DNA of 64,000 bases, taken from assembly GCF_014750655.1 (NCBI RefSeq), contig NZ_JABBXD010000001.1:233102-297101 (forward strand), given 5' to 3'. Shown here in pieces: positions 8,804 to 17,052 of this stretch. Position numbers and translations under genes: made by a program. The notes under the pieces were generated by a model. The model saw only the letters and a program-made list of their open reading frames with translations, was not told the DNA's origin and did not search any database. Each line of letters starts with the position of its first letter. Position 1 is the first letter of the stretch. The DNA comes from Salinimonas profundi. Lineage in GTDB: Bacteria > Pseudomonadota > Gammaproteobacteria > Enterobacterales > Alteromonadaceae.

Positions 8804-10048
8804 ATGAGTGCCCATCAGATGTTATTCACGCCACTTACCCTGCCATGTGGCAAAGTCCTTCCCAACCGGATCGTAAAAGCCGCAATGGAAGAGAATATGT
8901 CTGGTGCCAACCTTTTGCCGGACCATAATCTTTTTTCACTTTACCGGTACTGGGCACATGGCGGGCTTGGCGCGATAATTACCGGTAATGTCATGGTGGA
9001 GAGACACGCCATGACCGGCCCGGGTGGTGTAGTGTTGGATGAAAACAGTCCGCTTGCACCGTTCGTCGAGTGGGCCAGAGTGATGCGCTCGGGCGGCAGC
9101 CTGGCGATTATGCAGATTAACCATCCTGGTCGTCAGGTGTTTAGGTCGGTTAATGACTACGCGCTGGCGCCCTCAGCAGTCAATCTTCAGCTTGGCAGAT
9201 ATTCTAAGCAGTTCGCGCAAGCCCGGGCAGCCAGTTGTGAGCAGATTTACACTATTATCCGACAGTTCGTCACCACTGCTGCGCGAGCAAAAGAAGCCGG
9301 CTTTGACGGTGTGCAAATTCACGCGGCGCACGGCTATTTGCTGTCTCAGTTTTTATCCCCGCGGGTAAACCAGCGTAACGACCAGTGGGGAGGCCGTCTT
9401 GCCAATCGTGCAAGGCTTTTAATTAACATCGTCAGTGAAGTGAAAGCCAAATGCGGGAATGATTTTGCTCTGTGGGTTAAGCTAAACGCATCAGATTTTC
9501 AGCGCGATGGCATGTCGCCTGAAGAAGCCAGGGAAGTCGTTGCCCACCTAAATAAACTCGGTGTTGATGTAGTGGAAGTGTCAGGCGGAAGTTATGAGTC
9601 TCCGGCTATGCAGGGGCGGACGAGCGACGACGCACCATTATCAAAAGAAGCGTACTTTGCCGATTTTGCCGCACAGATAGCCGCAATTGCTGACATGCCG
9701 GTGATGACAACGGGTGGCATTAGTCGGTTGCCGGTGGCTGCATCTGTCATTGAGTCGGGATGTTCATTGGTAGGGATGGCCAGTGCACTGGCTACCACAC
9801 CGGATCTGGCTAAAAAGTGGCAGGAAAACCCGGAGTATCGCGGCGTTATTTTACGCTGTAACCGCAAAGATAAGACGCTCGCAAGCCTTATTACCATGTC
9901 GATGGTGCGAAGACAGTTACGCAGACTTGGCAATGATCTGTCGACACTTCGTAACCCGTCTGAACTCTGGAGTCTTGTACTGGACACTGCCCACCGGGCC
10001 AAAATGACCCGGCGGTACAAATCTATCGTTGAAAGCCGAAACGATTAA
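8804..10048 (+). CDS. Old Yellow Enzyme family NADH:flavin oxidoreductase
   Basis: 414 residues, one FMN-binding TIM barrel. Typical OYE segments are [20 protein letters not shown] at the N-terminus, QINHPGRQ, the substrate-binding [19 protein letters not shown] and [11 protein letters not shown], and the C-terminal phosphate site MTTGGI and LVGMASAL. Such enzymes reduce activated C=C bonds or act as 2,4-dienoyl-CoA reductase-like proteins; no [4Fe-4S] cysteine cluster is evident, so the single-domain form is likely. ATG at 8804 fits the family N-terminus, although the upstream Shine-Dalgarno is weak. The 3' end overlaps the convergent smpB gene by 4 bp. It interrupts an otherwise smpB-ssrA arrangement. 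Confidence 0.9.
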   Translation: MSAHQMLFTPLTLPCGKVLPNRIVKAAMEENMSGANLLPDHNLFSLYRYWAHGGLGAIITGNVMVERHAMTGPGGVVLDENSPLAPFVEWARVMRSGGSLAIMQINHPGRQVFRSVNDYALAPSAVNLQLGRYSKQFAQARAASCEQIYTIIRQFVTTAARAKEAGFDGVQIHAAHGYLLSQFLSPRVNQRNDQWGGRLANRARLLINIVSEVKAKCGNDFALWVKLNASDFQRDGMSPEEAREVVAHLNKLGVDVVEVSGGSYESPAMQGRTSDDAPLSKEAYFADFAAQIAAIADMPVMTTGGISRLPVAASVIESGCSLVGMASALATTPDLAKKWQENPEYRGVILRCNRKDKTLASLITMSMVRRQLRRLGNDLSTLRNPSELWSLVLDTAHRAKMTRRYKSIVESRND

Positions 10049-10527
10049 ACGCTGTGTTTCATAACGCGTTCTTTCTGACGCTGCCAGTCACGCTCTTTCA
10101 CGGTGTCGCGCTTATCTTTGGTCTGCTTACCTTTCGCCAGGTGTATTTCTAACTTGACCCAGCATTTTTTCCAGTACATTGCCGTTGCGACAATAGAGTA
10201 GCCTTGTCGATCGCGAGCACCAATGAGTCGATCAAGCTCCCGCTTATTCAGCAATAGCTTTCGGGCGCGCTCCGGCGCACAGATTACGTGCGTAGAAGCT
10301 TGTTGCAAGGGCGTAATACGACTACCTACCAAATAAGCTTCACCATTTTGGATGATGACATAGTTATCGGTAATGTTTACCTTACCCTCACGGATGCTTT
10401 TGATTTCCCATCCCTGCAGCGACATACCGGCCTCAAACTTATCTTCAAGGTGATAATCATGCCGTGCTTTTTTATTCAGCGCGATAGTCCCGCTGTTATT
10501 TGCTTTATTCTTTTTCATGCCCGCCAT
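10045..10527 (-). CDS. smpB: SsrA-binding protein SmpB
   Basis: 160 residues. The OB-fold core shows the SmpB landmarks [40 protein letters not shown] and [12 protein letters not shown]. The basic C-terminal tail ([25 protein letters not shown]) enters the ribosomal mRNA channel during rescue. It binds tmRNA, whose gene lies on the same strand about 1.5 kb downstream. The start could be the ATG at 10527 or, by homology, the one three codons later at 10518; neither has a strong ribosome binding site. It is divergent from ratA. Confidence 0.96.
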   Translation of the reverse strand: MAGMKKNKANNSGTIALNKKARHDYHLEDKFEAGMSLQGWEIKSIREGKVNITDNYVIIQNGEAYLVGSRITPLQQASTHVICAPERARKLLLNKRELDRLIGARDRQGYSIVATAMYWKKCWVKLEIHLAKGKQTKDKRDTVKERDWQRQKERVMKHSV

Positions 10528-10725
10528 TATACTGATTGCGTTCCTGTTGTCTTTAGTTTCAACCGCGTTGAGACATCGTTATTACGCGAAGAACAATGAT
10601 ATGGGGCATTTCGACTAAATTTCAAAGGACAGAAACGGAATTTTAAGTCGTTGCTAAACGGTAGGTAAGCAAAATATCTCGTGGTAAACTAACGCTATAA
10701 GATTAATGTTGTTAGTGAATTTTTA

Positions 10726-11154
10726 ATGCCGATTATTCAACGAAGCGCACTGGTAAATTACAGTGCTAAAGCGATGTATGACTTAGTCAATGATGTGAAT
10801 GCTTACCCGGAATTTCTGCCTGGCTGCAAGGACAGTAAAGTTCTGGCACGTGAGCCAGATATGATGGAAGCATCGCTACTCGTGGCGAAAGCGGGGGTCA
10901 GACAGTGGTTCACGACCAAAAACACCCTTGAGCCGGCCCGACACATTCACATGCAATTAATAGACGGGCCTTTTAAACGGCTTACCGGTGGCTGGACATT
11001 TTCAGCACTGTCTGATGAAGCCTGTAAAATTGAATTAAATCTGGAATTCGAATTTACCAGTAAACTAACCGAACTTGCGTTTGGGAAAATTTTTAATGCG
11101 CTGGCGGCCAGCATGGTGAAAGCATTTACAGAACGCGCCAAGCAGGTGTACTGA
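10726..11154 (+). CDS. ratA: RatA-family START-like protein (Coq10 homologue)
   Basis: 142 residues forming one polyketide-cyclase/START-like domain, recognisable from SAKAMYDLVNDVNAYPEFLPGC near the N-terminus and LEFEFTSKLTELAFGKIF near the end. In E. coli the homologue was reported to inhibit 70S assembly; the family also includes the ubiquinone-binding Coq10, so both roles are possible. The stop codon overlaps the start of rnfH by one base (TGATG), which implies translational coupling. The divergent smpB and downstream rnfH are the usual gammaproteobacterial neighbours. Confidence 0.9.
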   Translation: MPIIQRSALVNYSAKAMYDLVNDVNAYPEFLPGCKDSKVLAREPDMMEASLLVAKAGVRQWFTTKNTLEPARHIHMQLIDGPFKRLTGGWTFSALSDEACKIELNLEFEFTSKLTELAFGKIFNALAASMVKAFTERAKQVY

Positions 11155-11501
11155 TGTCGCGTATTCTGAATACCGAGGTTGCGTTTGCCTTGCCCGGGCG
11201 ACAATCAATTATTGAGGTCGCAATTGGTGAGGGGGCAACGGTTCGTGAGGTGATTGAAGCCTCTAAGATTGCGCAGATTTATCCTGAAATAGATTTGGAT
11301 AATTTTAAAGTCGGGATTTGGAGTCGGGTTGTTAAATTAGATGCAACGGTATCAGATGGCGACAGAATTGAAATTTATCGCCCGTTAATTGCGGATCCGA
11401 AAGAAGTTCGAAAGCGTCGGGCTGAAAAAGCGAAAGAAGAGGGAAGGGCTGATAAGGTCACCGGCGGGCGACCTAATCAGGTAAAGGCTAAAGATAATTA
11501 A
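11154..11501 (+). CDS. rnfH: RnfH family ubiquitin-like protein
   Basis: 115 residues. The beta-grasp fold is suggested by VAFALPGRQSIIEVAIGEGA and the conserved DGDRIEIYRPLIADPKEVRKRRAEKAK segment typical of RnfH (also called RatB). The C-terminus is a basic, disordered tail. It is translationally coupled to ratA. The function is not settled: it was named for its link to Rnf in some bacteria, but there are no rnf genes here. Confidence 0.9.
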   Translation: MSRILNTEVAFALPGRQSIIEVAIGEGATVREVIEASKIAQIYPEIDLDNFKVGIWSRVVKLDATVSDGDRIEIYRPLIADPKEVRKRRAEKAKEEGRADKVTGGRPNQVKAKDN

Positions 11502-11502
11502 T

Positions 11503-11982
11503 CTACAAATGCTTATCTGAAATACTGCCCACCTCTAGAAACGGCGAGGCATCAATCTTCTCTGCATCCATCATGGTAGCGATGCGCTGCATCGTCGCTA
11601 CCATCTGACTTTGTTCCCACTCTTTTAACTGGTTAAAGCGGTTGATAAAGTGTTCCTGTAACGGGCGCGGGGCATGCTCCAGTGACTCATACCCCTTGTC
11701 TGTCAGATGAACACTTACCTTACGCTTATCCTTTGTGCTGCGTATACGCTTGGCCAGTCCCCGGGTTTCAAGTCTATCCAGAATATTGGTAATAGTCGCA
11801 GGGCTAAGATTAATACTATCTGCGATTTCCCGCACCATCACGCCCGGATGGGCTTCAATATTCTGCATTACCATAAGCTGTGGGCCGGTGAGGCCCACAT
11901 CTTTGCTCAGTTGTTTGCTACGCAAATCAACTGCCCGGATAACGCGCCGAAGTGCTACCAATAATTCTTCTTCTTTACGCAT
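11503..11982 (-). CDS. MarR-family regulator, CosR/EctR-like
   Basis: 159 residues with a winged helix-turn-helix: LTGPQLMVMQNIEAHPGVMV, INLSPATITNILDRLETRGL and the wing RIRSTKDKRKVSVHLTDKG. The N-terminus (MRKEEELLVALRRVIRAVDL) resembles the osmolyte regulators CosR of Vibrio and EctR of methylotrophs, which repress ectoine and betaine genes at low salt. That link is inferred from remembered similarity and from the position 30 bp downstream of a BetT-like transporter on the same strand. Start ATG at 11982 has an AGGAAG ribosome binding site. Confidence 0.85.
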   Translation of the reverse strand: MRKEEELLVALRRVIRAVDLRSKQLSKDVGLTGPQLMVMQNIEAHPGVMVREIADSINLSPATITNILDRLETRGLAKRIRSTKDKRKVSVHLTDKGYESLEHAPRPLQEHFINRFNQLKEWEQSQMVATMQRIATMMDAEKIDASPFLEVGSISDKHL

Positions 11983-12012
11983 GCACTCTTCCTAATCGCT
12001 CCTTACTAACTG

Positions 12013-13980
12013 TTACATCAGATGAAGGAAATGCTGGTGTTTATGATAATGGTCAACGATATCGTTGATTATTGCCAGTTTTGACCAACCCATTATATCA
12101 TAGTTCTGACCACCTTCTCCCAGGTGCACTTCTGCCCGGCAATAGGTTTCTTCACTAGGCTTGGCATCTGCTTCTTCTGAAGGCAAGAATTCCGGCTGAT
12201 CTTCGTGCGTGAGGTACACAGCATAAATAAAGTCAGTTTTGCCGGTCATATGCACCGTCATCCGTAATGAATCGTCTTGATCTAACAGTTCCACATCAAA
12301 TCCTTGCGCTGTAAACTCCTCTTTTACGTCGCGAAGTGCAGGCTCAATGACTTTTTGCATAAAGCGGCGAACCGTTTTCTCATCGGGAAAACTGATGATA
12401 TTTTCCAGACGCTCCTGCCAGTTACGATCAGCACCAACCGTAGGCGGTTGCATCGCAGTGATCTGTAAACTTTCTCGCTTATAACCGTCCAGGCGAAGTG
12501 CTTTCAACAAGCCATACATCGCAATAAGTAATATGACAGAGAAAGGCAGGGCCGAGATGATGGTCATCGTTTGCAATGCGCTGAGACCCCCGGCGTACAA
12601 CAGGATGGAGGCAACTACGCCGACACCAATCGCCCAGTAAACACGCTGCCATAGCGGGGTGTCATTACGGCCATGTGAACACAACATGTCCACGACCATG
12701 GCGCCGGAATCACAACTGGTTACAAAGAAAATAATGATCATGAGTACGGCTAGTACACTGAGCACGGAGGACATCGGAAAGTTTTCAAGGAATACAAACA
12801 ACGCCACTGACTCATCCTGATCAACCATGGTAGCGAGATTGGTTAATCCTTCAGTGAAAACAAGATCAATAGCGGTATTGCCAAAGATGGTCATCCATAA
12901 CAGCGTGAACATAGTAGGGATAAGCAATACACCAAAGATAAATTCTCTGATAGTCCGGCCGTACGAAACCCGCGCTATAAACAAGCCAACGAAAGGTGCC
13001 CAGGCTAGCCACCAGCCCCAATAGAAAATTGTCCAGCCGCCAATCCAGTCGGTTTTTTCATAGGCGAAAAGATTCAGCGTATTTCTAACAATATCCGACA
13101 GGTACGCCCCCGTATTTTGTAAATACGCCTGTAACAAAAACACTGTTGGACCTAAGACAAAGATAAACAGAAGAAGCAGTAATGCTAAAACCATGTTTGT
13201 CTCAGACAAGCGACGAATGCCTTTTTCCAGCCCTGTGGCAACCGAAACGATAGCCATCAGGACGACAAACGCCATGATACCAATTTGAACTTCGTTATTG
13301 TTTGGCAGGCCGAAAACATAGTTCAGGCCAGCATTAATTTGTGCAGCGCCCAATCCCAGCGAGGTTGATACACCAAAGATGGTGGAGGTTACAGCAAATA
13401 TATCAACCAGATCGCCTGGCCAGCCATAAATTTTATCACCGATTAAAGGATGTAATGCTGAACGCAATGTTAAAGGCAGATTATGGCGAAACGCGAAGTA
13501 TCCCAGAACCAGTGCCACGATGGCGTAAATACCCCACGCGTGTACGCCCCAATGGAAAAAGGTCGTTTTCATCGCCTCTCTGACAGCCTCAGTAGTGCCG
13601 GGCTCTGCAGAAGGCGGGTTTTGAAAATGCATGATGGGCTCGGCAACGCCGAAGAACATCAGACCGATACCCATGCCGGCAGCAAATAGCATAGAAATCC
13701 ATGTCGGCATGGAAAATTCAGGCTTGGCGTGATCGGGTCCTAAACGCAGCTCCCCAAAGCGGGAAACGCCCAGAAAAACCACAAATATCAGTATCAACGC
13801 TACCGTCATAATGTAGAACCAACTGCCGTTGGTGACTATGCTGTTCTGTGCATCCTGAAATATCTTGCCTGCCCGGTCGGGCCCAGAGGCGGCAAAGATC
13901 ATTAACACGAATATCACTAGAGAGGATGAGATGAATACTCTTTTATTTAGTGGGCTGTCATTAGTGTCGTCACTGCTCAC
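12013..13980 (-). CDS. BCCT family transporter, BetT-like (choline/betaine)
   Basis: 655 residues with about 12 membrane helices. BCCT marks include the glycine-rich helix AAGMGIGLMFFGVAEP (about residues 100-115), DIFAVTSTIFGVSTSLGLG, the aromatic segment FYWGWWLAWAPFVGLFIARV and the conserved RTIREFIFGVLLIPT. The hydrophilic C-terminal domain of about 140 residues is long, as in BetT-type carriers, where it senses osmotic strength. It probably imports choline or glycine betaine with H+ or Na+. The start is GTG at 13980 with AAGGA upstream. The MarR gene downstream suggests osmotic regulation of an operon. Confidence 0.9.
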   Translation of the reverse strand: MSSDDTNDSPLNKRVFISSSLVIFVLMIFAASGPDRAGKIFQDAQNSIVTNGSWFYIMTVALILIFVVFLGVSRFGELRLGPDHAKPEFSMPTWISMLFAAGMGIGLMFFGVAEPIMHFQNPPSAEPGTTEAVREAMKTTFFHWGVHAWGIYAIVALVLGYFAFRHNLPLTLRSALHPLIGDKIYGWPGDLVDIFAVTSTIFGVSTSLGLGAAQINAGLNYVFGLPNNNEVQIGIMAFVVLMAIVSVATGLEKGIRRLSETNMVLALLLLLFIFVLGPTVFLLQAYLQNTGAYLSDIVRNTLNLFAYEKTDWIGGWTIFYWGWWLAWAPFVGLFIARVSYGRTIREFIFGVLLIPTMFTLLWMTIFGNTAIDLVFTEGLTNLATMVDQDESVALFVFLENFPMSSVLSVLAVLMIIIFFVTSCDSGAMVVDMLCSHGRNDTPLWQRVYWAIGVGVVASILLYAGGLSALQTMTIISALPFSVILLIAMYGLLKALRLDGYKRESLQITAMQPPTVGADRNWQERLENIISFPDEKTVRRFMQKVIEPALRDVKEEFTAQGFDVELLDQDDSLRMTVHMTGKTDFIYAVYLTHEDQPEFLPSEEADAKPSEETYCRAEVHLGEGGQNYDIMGWSKLAIINDIVDHYHKHQHFLHLM

Positions 13981-14156
13981 TTCTATATCCTTCTTTTGGT
14001 TAGCTTTTCAGCAAAAAACTGTCGGTGGACCTAAATACGACGCAATATACGTTATGGTGCATTCGAATTAAACTTTTGTCTTAATCGTTAGAGTTCAATT
14101 TGATTTTTTACTTTGAATAAGGCCAAATGGTAGGAATTGCAGTAAAAGATCAGCTA

Positions 14157-14172
14157 ATGGTTCTGAAACCAT
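14157..14172. promoter_or_regulatory. 16-bp inverted repeat upstream of TonB receptor
   Basis: Arms ATGGTT and AACCAT with a 4-bp spacer, about 115 bp upstream of the receptor start. The form suits a LacI- or TetR-type operator; no regulator gene adjoins it. Confidence 0.35.
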
Positions 14173-14219
14173 CAGAAAAACAATAATAAATATTGCTGAC
14201 ATTAAGAACGCTGTAATCA

Positions 14220-14243
14220 CTCTAACGGTTTTTTTCGTTAGAG
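14220..14243. promoter_or_regulatory. CTCTAACG/CGTTAGAG inverted repeat upstream of TonB receptor
   Basis: Two 8-bp arms (14220-14227 and 14236-14243) with a T-rich 8-base spacer, ending 42 bp before the receptor ATG. It could form a leader hairpin or bind a dimeric regulator. The T-run is in the loop, not after the stem, so it is not a standard terminator. Confidence 0.4.
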
Positions 14244-14285
14244 CAATATCAAAAAATCAACGCTAAAACAGGAAACACACTAGCC

Positions 14286-16976
14286 ATGAAAAAATCACAG
14301 CTAAGCTGCGCCATCCTGGCCGCGTTAGCCTCTACGCCAGTGCTGGCACAGGAAGAGAGCGCTAAAGCAAAAATTGAAACTATTGAAGTTACCGCGACCA
14401 AGCGAACAGAATCAATCCAGGATATTCCCGTCGCAGTTACCGCGCTAAACGGTGAGGCATTGGAAAACCGTGGTATCGATAGCTTCCAGGATTATGTCGA
14501 ATTCCTGCCAAATGTGACTTTCCAGGGCACGGGCCCGGGTCAAAATGAAATATATATCCGTGGTGCGGCAACCACACAATCGAACATTATGTTGTCTTCT
14601 GTTCAGGCTCTGCAGCCTTCCGTTGCCTTTTATTTAGATGAGCAGCCAGTTTCCATGGCCGGTCGTAATCTTGATGTTTATGCGACTGATATCATGCGTG
14701 TAGAGGTTCTTCCGGGACCACAAGGTACATTGTTTGGTGCCAGCTCACAGGCCGGTACTGTGCGTATGATAACCAACAAGCCTAGTCACAGTGGTTTCTC
14801 TGCCGGTGTGGATACCAACATTGGTTTCACCAAAGGTGGCGAGATGAGTAATGCTGTTGAGGCATTCTTCAACATGACACTTACCGATAAGCTGGCCGTG
14901 CGCGTCGCTGCTTACAATGATCGCCAGGGTGGCTGGATTGATAATGTATTAAACGATCCGGGCAATGGTGGTTACATCGGCAGCGCGCAAGTGATAAGCC
15001 GTATATCCGGCGGTGTGCTGTCTGATCCTGCTGCGATGGATGCTAACCGAGTCAATAGCGACGGGGTTAGTTCTACTGATGCATCTGTGGTTTCACCAAA
15101 AAATGACTCCCTGGTTGAGGAAGACTTTAACGACGCAATTTATTCAGGCGCCCGGGTTGGTCTTTCTTATATCTTCAACGATCGCTGGGACTTGCTGGTT
15201 CAGCACACGCAACAAACATTGGATACAGAAGGCGTATTTTCTTACGACCCCAACCTGGAAGGTGAAAGTTCAACCAACCGTTTTCAGCCTGAAGAAAACA
15301 AAGATGAATTTGGTTTGACGACCTGGACCCTGGAAGGGCGGATGGACAAGCTGGATATGGTATATACCGGTGGCTATCTGGATCGTGAAATTGATACGCT
15401 GGCTGATTATACAGGCTATACCAATGGCGGTTTGTTCTCGGCGTACTATGTATGTAGTTACGACGGTGGCGACACAATTTCGGCAGAAGACGAACGCTGT
15501 CTGGATCCAACTAAATTCTATCGTGAAGATACCACGACTACCCGTTCTACCCATGAATTACGCTTTAATACCACCATGGATACGCCATGGCAGGTAACTG
15601 CTGGTCTGTTTTATGATGATCAGGAAGTGGCGACTGTCGGGCAGTTTAAAATTCCCAACACCGAACTATATCCGGACATGGCGCGCACGCTGGTAGGTAA
15701 CGAAGGCATAAATTCTGATGACGGTCCTTTCCCCTCAGAAGTTGGCTTCGTTAATGATATCACGCATACCATCGAGCAAATTGCGGTGTTTGGTCAGTTC
15801 GAATATGAGTTGACTGACTCACTAACTGCCAGTGTTGGCGCGCGCTGGTATCAAATTGATGATGAGTATAAGGGGTCAACCTCTACCGTAGATGTTTCTC
15901 GTCGGGTTAAAGCCTTTGGAAGCCAGAATCCTGACGAACTTGCAGCCGTGGGCGAAGATCCGGACGCTGTGCTTGCAGCTATTGAGAGCGGGCAGCTTAT
16001 CGTCGACGATCTGGGCAGTGATGGTGTACTTACCGTCGATGACACCATTTTCAAATTTGCTTTGGACTGGAAAGTGAATGACGATTTACTGCTATTTGCC
16101 AATTACTCAGAAGGTTTCCGCCCACCGGTCACTAACCGCGTTGGTGGTGGTCTTGCCTCCAGCCAGACAGGACGGTTCGAAAACTTCCGAATTCCGGTTT
16201 ATTCATTAACGGATACGCTGGACAATTACGAGCTGGGCATGAAAGGTGACTTCCTTGACGGCATCCTGCGTGTTAACGCGACTGCTTTCTATTCTGAAAT
16301 CACGGATTTGCAAACATCACGCTTTGACCCCACCAATATTTCGTTCCTAGTCTTCACGGATAACGTAGGCGATGCCGAAATCAAAGGTATTGATGCAGAT
16401 GTTACCTGGCTGGCAACAGATGACCTGGTGATCAATGCCGCGTTCAGTGTGCTGGATACTGAGCTGGTCAGCATCAATGAAGAATTACGGGGTATTTCTG
16501 CCGGCGTTGGCGCTGAGTTGCCTTACTCTGCTAATTTCTCGGGCAATATCAATGCACGTTATTTCTTCGAAATGGACGAGGGGCGCCGAGGGTATGTAAA
16601 CGGGTCGGTTAGCTACACTGGCGATCGTTTAGCCGGAATGGTGATGGATGCCTACGTGGTAGAAGATGCCACGCAGCTTATCTATGGCACTGGCTCTGGT
16701 CTTGAGATTCAGGAAGAAGCCGCCGTTTACGAAGGTGTAACTTATGCTGACCGTAATGGTGAAACATTTAAAGGCGGGCGTTATGTGCAGGAGTCTTACT
16801 TCCTGGCCAACGTCGCTGTTGGTGTGACAAACGATGAATGGAAAGCCGAACTGTATGTTGATAATGTGTTCGACGAAAGCGCCATTTTGAACATCGATAC
16901 TCAGCAGTTCACGCCAAAAGTGGTCACCAACCGTCCACGTACAGTGGGTGTCAGACTGTCTTACGATTTCTATTAA
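14286..16976 (+). CDS. TonB-dependent outer-membrane receptor
   Basis: 896 residues. A signal peptide (MKKSQLSCAILAALASTPVLA) is followed by a TonB box ETIEVTATKR at residues 31-40. The plug domain shows DIPVAVTALNGEALENRGI and RVEVLPGPQGTLFGASSQAG. The rest is a 22-strand beta barrel ending in VGVRLSYDFY, with a C-terminal aromatic. The subclass is the one alteromonads and sphingomonads use for carbohydrates, aromatic compounds or other nutrients rather than only siderophores. The substrate is unknown. It is divergent from the BetT-like gene and is followed by a terminator and then the TPR-sulfotransferase gene. Confidence 0.93.
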   Translation: MKKSQLSCAILAALASTPVLAQEESAKAKIETIEVTATKRTESIQDIPVAVTALNGEALENRGIDSFQDYVEFLPNVTFQGTGPGQNEIYIRGAATTQSNIMLSSVQALQPSVAFYLDEQPVSMAGRNLDVYATDIMRVEVLPGPQGTLFGASSQAGTVRMITNKPSHSGFSAGVDTNIGFTKGGEMSNAVEAFFNMTLTDKLAVRVAAYNDRQGGWIDNVLNDPGNGGYIGSAQVISRISGGVLSDPAAMDANRVNSDGVSSTDASVVSPKNDSLVEEDFNDAIYSGARVGLSYIFNDRWDLLVQHTQQTLDTEGVFSYDPNLEGESSTNRFQPEENKDEFGLTTWTLEGRMDKLDMVYTGGYLDREIDTLADYTGYTNGGLFSAYYVCSYDGGDTISAEDERCLDPTKFYREDTTTTRSTHELRFNTTMDTPWQVTAGLFYDDQEVATVGQFKIPNTELYPDMARTLVGNEGINSDDGPFPSEVGFVNDITHTIEQIAVFGQFEYELTDSLTASVGARWYQIDDEYKGSTSTVDVSRRVKAFGSQNPDELAAVGEDPDAVLAAIESGQLIVDDLGSDGVLTVDDTIFKFALDWKVNDDLLLFANYSEGFRPPVTNRVGGGLASSQTGRFENFRIPVYSLTDTLDNYELGMKGDFLDGILRVNATAFYSEITDLQTSRFDPTNISFLVFTDNVGDAEIKGIDADVTWLATDDLVINAAFSVLDTELVSINEELRGISAGVGAELPYSANFSGNINARYFFEMDEGRRGYVNGSVSYTGDRLAGMVMDAYVVEDATQLIYGTGSGLEIQEEAAVYEGVTYADRNGETFKGGRYVQESYFLANVAVGVTNDEWKAELYVDNVFDESAILNIDTQQFTPKVVTNRPRTVGVRLSYDFY

Positions 16977-16998
16977 AAATGATAGAGTAACGTGATGC

Positions 16999-17029
16999 AA
17001 AACGGCAGCCTGAAGGTTGCCGTTTTTTT
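16999..17029 (+). terminator. Rho-independent terminator after TonB receptor
   Basis: AACGGCAGCC pairs with GGTTGCCGTT across a TGAA tetraloop, with one mismatch, followed by seven T residues. It lies 25 bp after the receptor stop, so the sulfotransferase may depend on read-through or its own promoter. Confidence 0.8.
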
Positions 17030-17052
17030 CTGTGTAACAAAAAAGACCCGAC

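Larger units (their letters stand above)
13981..14285. other. Divergent promoter region between BetT-like and TonB-receptor genes
   Basis: 305 bp with no gene. It must hold promoters for both divergent genes. Two inverted repeats on the TonB-receptor side are listed separately. A further copy of CGTTAGAG lies at 14086-14093. Confidence 0.6.
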
